This document shows positions 16,592-24,969 of a stretch of 64,000 bases of DNA, in pieces. The stretch is from an uncultured Phascolarctobacterium sp. (lineage in GTDB: Bacteria; Bacillota; Negativicutes; Acidaminococcales; Acidaminococcaceae): the NCBI RefSeq assembly GCF_900753045.1, contig NZ_CAADXO010000029.1:17369-81368 (forward strand), given 5' to 3'. Both the position numbers and the translations under genes were made by a program. The notes under the pieces are model-generated. The model searched no databases, was not told where the DNA came from, and saw only the letters and a program-made list of their open reading frames with translations. How positions within the stretch are numbered: position 1 is the stretch's first letter; every line of letters begins with the position of its first letter.

Positions 16592-17398
16592 TTAATGAAC
16601 GTCATGCTCGCAGTAAATAATTTCCGAAATCACCTCTTTAGAATCCAATTTCACATAAAAGCTCTTGTGCAGGAATTTTTGCCCTCTTGCGTTATAGGCA
16701 TATTTCAACCAGCCGATCATATAATGCGTATCAGAACGGCCTCTGCTCATATAATCATACTCCCAGCCGTTCATTTTCAGGTAACCGTCCAAACGAATCT
16801 GTCCGTCAGTATTAAGCAGCTGGCCGACAGCATAGCCTGCCATCATGCCATGAAGCTTATTGATTTTCACCTCACTAACTCTGTTTTTTGCCGAATCTAT
16901 ATAGAACAAGCGCGGTCCAACCTGCAGCTTTTTATCGGCATAGGAGATAGTGTCATCCGTATTCTGCTCCACAGGCCCCGGGGAATAGGCACCTGAAGCA
17001 AAAATTTCCGGATCCATAATCCAATCTGCTTCGAGGGCAGCATTAAAGCGTCCTGCTGCGCTGGCAGCTTGCGGGGTTGTATCAAGATATTTGCTTGCCA
17101 TAAAACCAACATGGCCCTTTTCAGTAGTACCAAGAAGCCATTTGTATTCACTGTTTACTACATCCACAACTCTGCTTACATAAAATTTATCTCCCCTTTG
17201 CAGCATGGTGATAACATCACAATCGGTATTAGGCTGTGTTCTGACATTGACATCGGTAGCGTTGCAATATACCTCCAGCGGCCATCCGGGATAAGACCTG
17301 AGCTCGTTGGCCAAATAATCTGTATTAACCTCGGCAAAGGCAGTGTTGGCAAATATTGCCAGACCAAGCGCTGCGCTTAAGAATATTTTCTTTTGCAT
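16592..17398 (-). CDS. Secreted SH3b-domain protein
   Basis: The 268-residue protein has a signal peptide (M-Q-K-K-I-F-L... ending A-F-A) and one bacterial SH3 domain at about residues 40-105 (V-N-V-R-T-Q-P-N-T-D-C-D-V...G-D-K-F-Y-V). Such domains usually bind cell-wall peptides. The rest, about 120-268, has no motif I know. The ATG at 17398 is preferred because AGGAGG lies seven bases upstream; two ATGs further upstream crowd that site. Its upstream boundary is the terminator at 17477-17510. Confidence 0.75.
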   Translation of the reverse strand: MQKKIFLSAALGLAIFANTAFAEVNTDYLANELRSYPGWPLEVYCNATDVNVRTQPNTDCDVITMLQRGDKFYVSRVVDVVNSEYKWLLGTTEKGHVGFMASKYLDTTPQAASAAGRFNAALEADWIMDPEIFASGAYSPGPVEQNTDDTISYADKKLQVGPRLFYIDSAKNRVSEVKINKLHGMMAGYAVGQLLNTDGQIRLDGYLKMNGWEYDYMSRGRSDTHYMIGWLKYAYNARGQKFLHKSFYVKLDSKEVISEIIYCEHDVH

Positions 17399-17476
17399 AT
17401 CCATCCCTCCTATTCCTGCCATCTGCGTTACGGGCAGTTTTTTCCTGATTATATTTTAACTTGAAAATAAGAAAAG

Positions 17477-17510
17477 CGCCCCACCCGAAAGCGTGAATTC
17501 GGGTAGGGCG
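17477..17510 (-). terminator. Terminator of the DUF6508-like gene
   Basis: CGCCC-ACCCGAA pairs with TTCGGGT-GGGCG and is followed by CTTTTCTTATTTT on the minus strand. Confidence 0.8.
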
Positions 17511-17546
17511 AGAGGAAAATTTTTGGGGGGAGGAAAGGGGATATTT

Positions 17547-17966
17547 TTATGCCTCATCAAGCTCCTGCAAACGTTTCAGCCATCTTGTAACAGCGCCACT
17601 TTTGATAAATTCTAATAACGCACCATCACAAAAGCGCTCTGCCCTAAGAGAAGCTATCAGTAAAGCCAATATGCATTGAGCATCTAATCCAGAAGCATCG
17701 GCTTTCATCATGGAATCATAACCCCATTCTATGCCATTAGCATTAAGAATATCTGCATATTTACTCGGTACTATCTCATCACTTTCTTTGGCAAATTTAT
17801 AGATATCATCTGCCAACTTCTTAACCGTTATAGAATAAATGACGAAAGGAAGGTGCATCGGTCTTTCCGAAGAACCATCATTTTCCTTATCACAAATCCA
17901 TTCTCCAGCATTATCATTTTTCAAAAGGTTGATATATTTTGTCAATGCAGAGTATTTTTTCATCAC
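17547..17966 (-). CDS. DUF6508-like cytoplasmic protein
   Basis: The 139-residue protein resembles the DUF6508 group: an opening helix with G-E-W-I, then Y-A-D-I-L near 87, a central L-D-A-Q-C-I-L-A-L-L near 114 and the ending R-A-E-R-F-C-D-G-A-L-L-E-F...W-L-K-R-L-Q-E-L-D. No signal peptide or catalytic motif is visible and the function is unknown. It is a lone gene with its own terminator. Confidence 0.6.
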   Translation of the reverse strand: MMKKYSALTKYINLLKNDNAGEWICDKENDGSSERPMHLPFVIYSITVKKLADDIYKFAKESDEIVPSKYADILNANGIEWGYDSMMKADASGLDAQCILALLIASLRAERFCDGALLEFIKSGAVTRWLKRLQELDEA

Positions 17967-18048
17967 ACTTCATCCCTCTTACAATCTCTCCACACCATCA
18001 TAACACGAAAATTCATTTTCATTATCTCTATTATACCATAATCCCCCG

Positions 18049-18102
18049 AAAACTTTCTTGCCTCATGTGTTATTTTTATTAATTCAGTGTATAATTAAAG
18101 CA
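18049..18102 (+). repeat. Left copy of a 54-bp direct repeat (promoter-like)
   Basis: This 54-bp segment matches 21262-21315 with 7 mismatches, including an identical stretch from AATTCAGTG through TATAATTAAAGCA. The right copy is the promoter region of iadA; this left copy has no gene after it, only the terminator at 18114. The two copies bracket exactly the binding-protein/TonB-receptor pair. Confidence 0.75.
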
Positions 18103-18113
18103 GAGAAAAATTT

Positions 18114-18152
18114 AAAAGGCATTCTACCGCATTTCGTGGTAGAACGCCTTTT
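18114..18152 (-). terminator. Terminator of the TonB-receptor/binding-protein unit
   Basis: AAAAGGC-TTCTACC pairs with GGTAGAA-GCCTTTT. It lies 18 bp after the stop of the binding-protein gene. Confidence 0.85.
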
Positions 18153-18169
18153 ACTCTTATACCATCAAA

Positions 18170-19141
18170 TCACTTGCCCACATTCACATCACTGTAAAGC
18201 TCCGGATAAGCCTGTTCTGACATGAACAAAATAGCATCAGCCATATACTGCGAAGCACTGTAGCGATATCTGTCTGCAATAATAAAATAACTCTTATTTT
18301 TTACAGCCTTAACCGTCTGCAATGATTGGTCATTTAAAACATCCTCACGCAGCTTATCTACATCGCCTTTTTTCGTGGCACTGTACCTAGGGAAAATAAA
18401 CAAATCCGGATCAGTGCTGACAATTTTTTCTTTACTCAGATGCTCTCCCCGCTTCAATCCGGCTATAGCAGCGCCGTTGCGCAAACCTGAACGTATGCAA
18501 ATATCATGAAACAAGCCATTTTTACTGCCAAAAGCACCCATCAAAGAATAGGCAATAGCAATTTTACGCTTTTCTTCAGGTATTTTTCCTACTTTACTTT
18601 GCACAACTGCAAGTTTCTTATCCATATCGTTTATAATTTGCTTGCCACGTTCTTCTTCGCCAACAGCTCTAGCAATAAGAGCTATACGCTTTTGCACCAT
18701 ATCAAGATTCGTCGGCACCTTTGTTACCATAACCTTTAAGCCGGTATCCTTTAAAGCATCTATAAAGGCCTTATTATGGTTTTCTTGTACAATAACCAGG
18801 TCCGGTTGCAGGGCTAAAATAGCTTCTACACCTATATAAGCGGGAACAACCTTTTTAACATGCTCTGCTTTTTTCTTAATTAACGATGTATTACCATCCA
18901 AAGCATCTTCAGAAATTGCAGCGAAACGATCCGCAGCAACTAAATCCACTAAAAGCTCTTCTATACTCAATGTTCCGGCATAAATCTTTTTCGGCTTGCT
19001 ATCAAACCGCAACACATTGCCGTAATCATCTACAACGCTATAAGTATCATTTGGCTTATTATCTGATTGAGGCTGCATACCACAACCGATAAATATCATC
19101 ATTAACAAAACAATTACTAAACAACGCACATTAATCACCAT
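18170..19141 (-). CDS. ABC transporter substrate-binding lipoprotein (BtuF/FhuD type)
   Basis: The 323-residue protein is a Peripla_BP_2 (cluster A-II) binding protein for a metal chelate such as cobalamin, siderophore or haem. A lipobox I-F-I-G-C ends at Cys20. The core contains the family's D-x-x-G-N-V-L-R-F-D opening, L-A-L-Q-P-D-L-V-I-V near residue 110 and the long connecting helix. It follows the TonB receptor by only 9 bp, so it probably receives the receptor's substrate; no permease or ATPase is beside it, so it may share the BtuCD-type pair at 24160-25991. The ribosome binding site is weak and the exact start is uncertain. Base composition is more AT-rich than its neighbours. Confidence 0.85.
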   Translation of the reverse strand: MVINVRCLVIVLLMMIFIGCGMQPQSDNKPNDTYSVVDDYGNVLRFDSKPKKIYAGTLSIEELLVDLVAADRFAAISEDALDGNTSLIKKKAEHVKKVVPAYIGVEAILALQPDLVIVQENHNKAFIDALKDTGLKVMVTKVPTNLDMVQKRIALIARAVGEEERGKQIINDMDKKLAVVQSKVGKIPEEKRKIAIAYSLMGAFGSKNGLFHDICIRSGLRNGAAIAGLKRGEHLSKEKIVSTDPDLFIFPRYSATKKGDVDKLREDVLNDQSLQTVKAVKNKSYFIIADRYRYSASQYMADAILFMSEQAYPELYSDVNVGK

Positions 19142-19150
19142 TTATCAAAC

Positions 19151-21085
19151 TTAAAAAGTAAATCTGTAACCAACCTCAAAGTTCCTTCCAAGGCTTATAT
19201 AGCGGGAGGACACGTGTGAAGTAATATCATTTCTGTTTAAAAGGTTATCCATATTCAGATAAAATTCATGCTCTTTAACCGGTTTATAAGAAGCATGCAG
19301 GCTTGTATATAAATAAGGTTTAACAGGAATCTGATATTTTTGCAGAACACGATCTGCCATCATGCTGGCATTCAAAGCAATATTAAATTTGCTCACGCTG
19401 TAGCTTACGCCACCATTAAGAAGCCATCTGCCATAATTACGTTTCCAGATGCCATTGTCTTCTTTCGGTGTTTTGTACTTGGGGTCACTGAAAGAAACAC
19501 CCCAGTTATAGCTAAAGCCTTCTTCATTATTCATTTCACAGGATAATTCAACGCCCATATTTTTCGTATCTTCATTGATAGCAACATTTTCACCTTGAGC
19601 ATTTTCAGAATTGGTAATAAAGTCCTTTACATTACTCTTGAACAGAGCTAATTTCCAGGAATGATCACCTGAAATATGCTTTAAGCCTGTTTCATAATGC
19701 ATGCCAACCTCAGGTCTGATATCGGAATTTCGAATTATATTACTTTGGCCATACATATCATTCATAGTAGGTAAAGTAAAGGATTTACCAACGCTGGCGT
19801 AAGCACTTGTATCCTCCGTAATTTTGTAGGAATATTGGATTTGCGGAGTAAATTCACTATAATTTGTTCCGTCCGGAGAACTGCCCGTCCATGTTTCGCG
19901 AGCACCGATAATCACATCATGTCTGTTATCAAATTTATGATCCAATTGGGCAAATACAGAGTAAATATTTCTGTCGTAAGCATAATTTATAGGCGTTGCA
20001 ACTTTATAGCTGGGATCATAAAAATTATAATAGTTATATTTTTCATTATAGGCTTTAGCACCAACCAACAGATTATTGTTACTATCAAGATCAATATCTT
20101 TCGTTATCTCTATGCCCTTGATAACATCATCATTACCATAAAAATAGGAATTTGAGTACAATTTTGTCCCCTTCCAATAATGATATCGGGAATCAGAGCT
20201 ACCCTTATGATAGAAAATATTAGCCTTCAAACCATTATTATCATAGTTTAAAGTAAATCTATTATGTTCTTTCTCAATAAAACGTCTATCTGTCGGCAGC
20301 TTAGTTTTTTCAGACATGTAACCTTTGCTATAATCATGATTACTATAATCAAAGGTCATCTTCCAATGTTCATCAAAGGCATAATTGGTTGAAATAATTG
20401 TTTTCTCGCCACCATAGAACTTAAAATATTTTCCATTCGGAGCATACCCACCCTTACTGTCCGTAGCAAGAGATGTCTGGTCTACACTGCCTTTTTTATT
20501 CCAGCTGGCACCAATGCCAAGTTTACCTGCCTGCAGGCTTGTCTGATACTTTTGCACATGGTTATCGCCTACAGCTGCAGAAATTGAATTAGTGCGTTTC
20601 TTTTTGGTGATAATATTGATAACGCCACCGCTAGTATCACTGCCATACAGCACCGCACCGCCACCGCGAACAATTTCAACTTTTTCTACATCGGCAATGC
20701 TAAGCGAGTCCAAATCATAATAACCGCTTCTGAAATTCATGGGCACGCCATCAACCATAACCAAGGTACCACGACGCTTACCGCGGACTAAAAACTCACC
20801 GCTTCCCTCACCTATAGGCTCAGATTTATAAACAACGCCAGTGGTATACTTGATAGCACTTTCCAATGTGGTTGCACCGGTTTCTTCTAATCTTTTACTG
20901 GTAATAATTTCTGTCGTTGCCGGTACATCAACATCACGTTTTTCTGTTCTTGTTGCCGTTACAACTATTTCATCAATTGAGTATTCGTTTAAACTCTCTT
21001 CGGCAAAAGCTGGTGCTCCACCCCACACTACAGAACTTGTCAACAATGTTGTCAGCAATAAACTTTTGGTAATACTTTTCTTCAA
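19151..21085 (-). CDS. TonB-dependent outer-membrane receptor (BtuB-like)
   Basis: The 644-residue protein has a signal peptide ending A-F-A, a TonB box (D-E-I-V-V-T-A-T-R near residue 38), a plug domain with V-R-G-K-R-R-G-T-L-V-M-V-D-G-V-P and E-V-V/I-E-I-V-R-G-G-G-A-V-L-Y-G-S-D near 135, and a 22-strand-type barrel ending in aromatic G-Y-R-F-T-F. The length and plug resemble BtuB/ligand-gated channels. It proves an outer membrane. Its substrate is not readable from sequence; cobalamin or a ferric chelate are the main options. The gene is AT-rich compared with its flanks and lies in a repeat-bracketed segment. Confidence 0.92.
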   Translation of the reverse strand: MKKSITKSLLLTTLLTSSVVWGGAPAFAEESLNEYSIDEIVVTATRTEKRDVDVPATTEIITSKRLEETGATTLESAIKYTTGVVYKSEPIGEGSGEFLVRGKRRGTLVMVDGVPMNFRSGYYDLDSLSIADVEKVEIVRGGGAVLYGSDTSGGVINIITKKKRTNSISAAVGDNHVQKYQTSLQAGKLGIGASWNKKGSVDQTSLATDSKGGYAPNGKYFKFYGGEKTIISTNYAFDEHWKMTFDYSNHDYSKGYMSEKTKLPTDRRFIEKEHNRFTLNYDNNGLKANIFYHKGSSDSRYHYWKGTKLYSNSYFYGNDDVIKGIEITKDIDLDSNNNLLVGAKAYNEKYNYYNFYDPSYKVATPINYAYDRNIYSVFAQLDHKFDNRHDVIIGARETWTGSSPDGTNYSEFTPQIQYSYKITEDTSAYASVGKSFTLPTMNDMYGQSNIIRNSDIRPEVGMHYETGLKHISGDHSWKLALFKSNVKDFITNSENAQGENVAINEDTKNMGVELSCEMNNEEGFSYNWGVSFSDPKYKTPKEDNGIWKRNYGRWLLNGGVSYSVSKFNIALNASMMADRVLQKYQIPVKPYLYTSLHASYKPVKEHEFYLNMDNLLNRNDITSHVSSRYISLGRNFEVGYRFTF

Positions 21086-21189
21086 AACACATCACTCCTT
21101 ATAACTTCTGATAAAACTCAAACCAAGAATTAAATTCCGTTACCGCTATTTGCAGAATGTATTATATTTGGAATTAATTCCTATTTTCA

Positions 21190-21233
21190 TCACACTATGT
21201 TATAATAAACTGTCTAGCAGCTAGACTGTCAAG
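21190..21233 (-). promoter_or_regulatory. Promoter of the TonB receptor with an internal palindromic operator
   Basis: On the minus strand TTGACA (21232-21227) and TATTAT (about 21207-21202) flank a perfect inverted repeat GTCTAG-CAG-CTAGAC at 21212-21226. An operator between -35 and -10 implies a repressor. A second, longer inverted repeat (GAATTA.ATTCC/GGAATTAATTC, about 21127-21172) lies in the leader. I see no cobalamin riboswitch here. No regulator gene is adjacent. Confidence 0.6.
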
Positions 21234-21261
21234 GGATTTTAAAGTTTTTTTAGATTATCTT

Positions 21262-21315
21262 AAAACTTCCTTTCCTCATGTGCCATTTTCAACAATTCAG
21301 TGTATAATTAAAGCA
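21262..21315 (+). repeat. Right copy of the 54-bp direct repeat; contains the iadA promoter
   Basis: This is the partner of 18049-18102. It includes the -10 element TATAAT at about 21303-21308, roughly 40 bp before the iadA start codon, so this copy is functional. Confidence 0.75.
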
Positions 21316-21347
21316 TAAATAATTTTTCAGAAACGGAGAATCCTCAC

Positions 21348-22517
21348 ATGAAATGCTTACTCATTAAAAACGCGGACGTATACGCTCCGCAGCCCCTTGG
21401 AATAGTCGACATCCTGATCATCAACGACAAAATCGCCAAAATAGGCCAACAGCTTGCAGCTCCGCAAGGCTTAGACTGCCAAATTCTTGACGCCCAAAAG
21501 CGTAAGGTAGTCCCTGGTTATGTTGACCAGCACGTACACATCATCGGTGGTGGCGGTGAATCCGGTCCCTATAGCCGCACGCCGGAAATAAACCTCAGCG
21601 AGCTGACGAAGGTTGGCATTACAACCGTAGTAGGCGTTTTGGGTACAGACGGCACCTCCAGACACAACGAAAGCCTGCTGGCGAAGGCCAGAGGCCTGAC
21701 GCATGAAGGCATCACCGCGTACATGCTCACCGGCTCCTACGAAATCCCCCTGCATAACATGACCGGTGATGTGCGCCGCGACATCATCCTGATTAACGAA
21801 TGCCTTGGCATCGGCGAGGTTGCTTTATCCGACCACAGAAGCTCGCAGCCTACTCGCGAGGAGCTGGAAAAGGTGCTTACGCAGGCTCGCCTGGGCGGTA
21901 TGCTTTCCGGCAAGGCCGGCGTTGTGCAGTTCCACATGGGCGTAGGCAAGCGTAGCATGGATGTTCTGCTGGCGATTGTCAAGGAAACAGAAATCCCCGC
22001 CCGTCATTTTATTCCCACCCACGTCAACCGTGCCTTCCATCTTTTTGAGCAGGCCAAGGAATTTGCCCGTCTGGGTGGTTATGTAGATATCACCTCCGGC
22101 ATCAGGGAACAGGACGGCTTCCCAGCCTGCGTCAAACCCAGTGACGCCATCAAAATTCTTTACGAAGAAGGCGTGCCGATGGACAAAGTCACCATGAGCT
22201 CGGATGCCAACGGCTGCATGAGCGTAACGCTTCCCGACGGCAGCCAAAAGCAGCTTGCCGTTTCGCCTGATTCCTTTCAGGAGGAGGTTAAGGATGCTCT
22301 GCTTGCAGGCGTTCCCACGGAGATTGTGGCAAAAGTTGTCAGCAGCAATCCGGCGCAGGCCAACGGTCTGTATCCGCAAAAGGGCTGCCTGCAGACCGAC
22401 AGTGACGCCGATCTGATTATTTACAGCGACAGCTATGACGTAGATACCGTAATCGCCAAAGGCCAAATCATGGTGGCAGCAGGCGAAGCGCTTGTCAAAG
22501 GCACCTTTGAAAAATAA
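21348..22517 (+). CDS. iadA: Beta-aspartyl (isoaspartyl) dipeptidase
   Basis: IadA cleaves isoaspartyl dipeptides from damaged proteins. The 389-residue amidohydrolase has the binuclear-metal motif D-Q-H-V-H-I-I-G-G-G-G-E near residue 61, H-M-G-V-G near 198, P-T-H-V-N-R near 225 and the catalytic S-S-D-A-N-G near 283. A GGAG site precedes the ATG. It is a lone gene ended by a terminator shared with the convergent TIM-barrel gene. Confidence 0.93.
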   Translation: MKCLLIKNADVYAPQPLGIVDILIINDKIAKIGQQLAAPQGLDCQILDAQKRKVVPGYVDQHVHIIGGGGESGPYSRTPEINLSELTKVGITTVVGVLGTDGTSRHNESLLAKARGLTHEGITAYMLTGSYEIPLHNMTGDVRRDIILINECLGIGEVALSDHRSSQPTREELEKVLTQARLGGMLSGKAGVVQFHMGVGKRSMDVLLAIVKETEIPARHFIPTHVNRAFHLFEQAKEFARLGGYVDITSGIREQDGFPACVKPSDAIKILYEEGVPMDKVTMSSDANGCMSVTLPDGSQKQLAVSPDSFQEEVKDALLAGVPTEIVAKVVSSNPAQANGLYPQKGCLQTDSDADLIIYSDSYDVDTVIAKGQIMVAAGEALVKGTFEK

Positions 22518-22530
22518 ACATTGTAACGAA

Positions 22531-22568
22531 AAATCCCCTGCACAAGCCTCTGCTTATGTAGGGGATTA
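22531..22568. terminator. Bidirectional terminator between iadA and the TIM-barrel gene
   Basis: AATCCCCT pairs with AGGGGATT with inner AAG/CTT pairs, followed by AATTTTTTA on the plus strand. Confidence 0.8.
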
Positions 22569-22615
22569 ATTTTTTATGATATTTTCGTTATAGCTTGACG
22601 CACTCAGGCCACTGC

Positions 22616-23572
22616 TTATCTGGCAACAGAAAGCTGCTGCTGCATCAGCGGAATCATTTCCTCGATAGTTTCATATGCCAGCTCATGATTTACATACTGC
22701 GGCTGAACGCACTGCAGAATCTGCTTGGCTGCCGTGGTAGTAAAAGGCTTATGCCGGTCAATCGCCGCAATATGACGCCAAATAGCTTCCGCATTCAAAT
22801 CAGCCGGCACCTTGCGTTCAAAGCTGCGCAAATACTTGCCGGAAAGCGAGCAGGAAAGATGCACGCCCTTAATCAGCTCAGCATACGAACCGAGCTTGTC
22901 CACCGTGCGGCAGACAAAATCCGCTGCCTCCGCCTCTGTGCGCAGACGCGGATTGGTATTCATCAGGTGACCGGTATCAAGCATAATGCCGACGTTTTTG
23001 CGTTCAATGCGCTCAAAGAAAAACTTCACCTTGCGCGCATCCGTCAGGCGCAGACCGGGCCACCACAAATTCTCAAACAGCACCGTAACATTGGCAGGAA
23101 TCTCATCTGCCACAGCATTAAAAACATCTGCCGAAGCAGCCAATACCTCACGGTCATCATAATGGAAATCAAAGGTAAATATTGTTTCGGTATCGGCCTC
23201 CGCCACATGCCACACCAGATATTCCGGCTTCTGCGAAATAGCAGCACAGATATTGCGGCGGATTACAGCCAGCCATTCATCACAGCTCATGGCTGTCTTA
23301 AAATATGTCTGGCGTTCGTGGATACTGCGGAATTGCTGCTGCAGGCGTTTAGCCTTTCTCAGCCAGAAATCCATCCAGTACGGCCAATAATTCAAATGTG
23401 CACCGATCGTCAGCTCCTTGTAATCAGGGAAAGCTCCCGGCTCTCTGTAAACAAACTGTTCAATACCGTCGACCCCCAGCTGCTGCACTAAATCGGCTAA
23501 GGTCATCCCCTTACGCTTCAGCTCATCTTCATACCAATCAATCGGACAATAATTAATCAAATGCTTAGTCAT
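22616..23572 (-). CDS. AP-endonuclease-2 superfamily TIM-barrel protein; candidate cobamide-remodelling enzyme CbiR
   Basis: The 318-residue protein has a xylose-isomerase-like (AP_endonuc_2) TIM barrel with metal-ligand-type residues at His59, His122, Glu167 (L-F-E-N-L-W-W), Asp199/His202 (M-L-D-T-G-H) and His238 (V-H-L-S). The gene is directly downstream of a cobalamin riboswitch with its own terminator, and a BtuFCD-type importer lies just beyond. CbiR of Akkermansia belongs to this same superfamily and removes the lower ligand and nucleotide loop of cobamides. I infer the CbiR role from family plus riboswitch context; a generic sugar isomerase is the alternative. AAGGGTGAG precedes the ATG. 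Confidence 0.6.
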   Translation of the reverse strand: MTKHLINYCPIDWYEDELKRKGMTLADLVQQLGVDGIEQFVYREPGAFPDYKELTIGAHLNYWPYWMDFWLRKAKRLQQQFRSIHERQTYFKTAMSCDEWLAVIRRNICAAISQKPEYLVWHVAEADTETIFTFDFHYDDREVLAASADVFNAVADEIPANVTVLFENLWWPGLRLTDARKVKFFFERIERKNVGIMLDTGHLMNTNPRLRTEAEAADFVCRTVDKLGSYAELIKGVHLSCSLSGKYLRSFERKVPADLNAEAIWRHIAAIDRHKPFTTTAAKQILQCVQPQYVNHELAYETIEEMIPLMQQQLSVAR

Positions 23573-23670
23573 TTCTCACCCTTCTTTGCTACATACTGCA
23601 CGCTCTTAGCGTAAACCTTGCTTTAAATGTGCTACCGGCAAATAGCTTGAAATTCTTGTTTCATAAAAAA

Positions 23671-23692
23671 ACTGCGGCGGTAACGCTGCAGT
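23671..23692 (-). terminator. Expression-platform terminator of the cobalamin riboswitch
   Basis: ACTGC-GCG pairs with CGC-GCAGT and is followed by seven T on the minus strand. It lies between the riboswitch aptamer and the TIM-barrel gene, about 95 nt before the start codon. Confidence 0.75.
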
Positions 23693-23774
23693 CATAATTT
23701 AGCTCACGCAAGCAGCACTACTGAAATACTAAAGATGGTTTTGCCATCCATCCTTTCACCTGTACATCGCAAGC

Positions 23775-23925
23775 TTGCGGAAAAACTTTTGGGCATAGGC
23801 ACTCTGACTAAGCTCATCGCCAGACAGCATCTTGTGAGGATATGCGCTGCCAAGCTCACATTACAGTTGCGGTACAGTACCAGATTTGCACTGGTTTTCC
23901 TTCTGCTCAAAGCATATTAAGTTTT
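23775..23925 (-). promoter_or_regulatory. Cobalamin riboswitch
   Basis: Read on the minus strand, the segment contains the conserved B12-box elements in order: AAGGAAAACCAGTGCAAATC, then ACCGCAACTGTAAT, then GAGCTTAGTCAGAGTGCC followed by TATGCC. These match the core of the cobalamin riboswitch family. A kissing-loop/expression platform and a T-run terminator follow. Low expression of the downstream gene at high cobalamin is expected. The 23573-24159 gap (587 bases) consists of this element, its promoter and terminator, and the btuD terminator. Confidence 0.92.
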
Positions 23926-23992
23926 TATTGTCTTGCTTTCTTTATCTGGCGAAAGCTGTGTAATAGTAACATCTACTATTTGTAGCACAATT

Positions 23993-24021
23993 AGTATATC
24001 ATTAATCAGCTTTTTTGGCAA
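23993..24021 (-). promoter_or_regulatory. Promoter of the riboswitch transcript
   Basis: TTGCCA (24021-24016) and TATACT (23998-23993) are spaced by exactly 17 bp, about 70 bp upstream of the aptamer. Confidence 0.65.
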
Positions 24022-24064
24022 TAGAATTATGAAATTTTTTACACATCTGTACTGCAGAAATAAT

Positions 24065-24097
24065 AAACTCCCGCAAGCACGATGCTTTCGGGAGTTT
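24065..24097 (-). terminator. Hairpin after the BtuFCD-type operon
   Basis: AAACTCCCG-AAGCA pairs with TGCTT-CGGGAGTTT, followed by ATTATTTC on the minus strand. The T run is weak, but the position after the ATPase gene fits a terminator. Confidence 0.65.
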
Positions 24098-24159
24098 GTT
24101 GTTGAATATGCGCCATGACGCAGACAGGGCTTTAGCGACAGTTTTAATAAAACAGGACT

Positions 24160-24969
24160 TTAGCGACAGACTGTAATAGGAACGAGGGCGGGCAGCCCAT
24201 TACTGCACGCAAACTCATCCGCCTGTACGCGGAACACGTCCGCCAGCAGCTTGGACGTAACAATTTCTTTAGGCTCACCGCTGACTACCAGGCGTCCAGC
24301 CTTGATAACGGCAACATAATCAGCATACTGAATGGCATGGTTCAAATCATGGATAACCATAACAACAGTCAGCCCCAGCTCCTTGTTGAGCTTATCAAGC
24401 AGCTGCATAACCTCCAGCTGGTGACAGATATCAAGATAGGTCGTAGGCTCATCGAGCAGCAGTACCTGCGGTCTTTGTGCCAGTGCCATTGCTATCCATG
24501 CGCGCTGACGTTCGCCGCCGCTCAGCGTGTGCAGAAAGCGGTGGCTCATCGACGTCATATTGGTCTGCTCCAGTGCCCAGGCAACGTGCTGTGCATCATC
24601 CTTATCACCGCGCCCTAAGAAGCTACGATGCGGGAAGCGTCCCATTTCAACCAAATCCTGCACCGTCAAATCGGTAGGCGCAACCGGTGACTGCGTCAAA
24701 ATTGCCAGGCAGCGGGCAAACTCGCGGTGCGACAGGCTATGGATATCCTTGCCCAGGAAGCTGATGCTACCCTTGGCACAAGGCAAGATGCGGGCAATCG
24801 CCTTCAGTGTTGTACTTTTGCCGCAGCCATTGGGGCCGATAATAGCGGTAATCTTACCCTCGGGAATCGCCAGCGACAAATCATGGATGATTGTTTTTTT
24901 GTTAATTGCTATATCAATATGCGTTGCCTCTAAAACAGCTTTAAAGGGCGCTGCATTATTTTGTGTCAT
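24160..24969 (-). CDS. Cobalamin/metal-chelate ABC transporter, ATP-binding protein (BtuD-like)
   Basis: The 269-residue ATPase of a FecCD-type importer has Walker A G-P-N-G-C-G-K-S-T near residue 42, signature L-S-G-G-E-R-Q-R near 144 and Walker B V-L-L-L-D-E-P near 165. Its ATG overlaps the permease stop by one base. The last codons are repeated just after the stop: an 18-bp segment at 24152-24169 recurs at 24124-24141 with one mismatch, so the 3' end seems to have been duplicated. A siderophore or haem substrate remains possible. Confidence 0.88.
   Translation of the reverse strand: MTQNNAAPFKAVLEATHIDIAINKKTIIHDLSLAIPEGKITAIIGPNGCGKSTTLKAIARILPCAKGSISFLGKDIHSLSHREFARCLAILTQSPVAPTDLTVQDLVEMGRFPHRSFLGRGDKDDAQHVAWALEQTNMTSMSHRFLHTLSGGERQRAWIAMALAQRPQVLLLDEPTTYLDICHQLEVMQLLDKLNKELGLTVVMVIHDLNHAIQYADYVAVIKAGRLVVSGEPKEIVTSKLLADVFRVQADEFACSNGLPALVPITVCR

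Noticed and set aside
21086..21261. Riboswitch or Fur box before the TonB receptor
   Set aside because: No B12-box elements and no GATAATGATAATCATTATC-like 19-mer are visible. The palindromes there look like protein operators.
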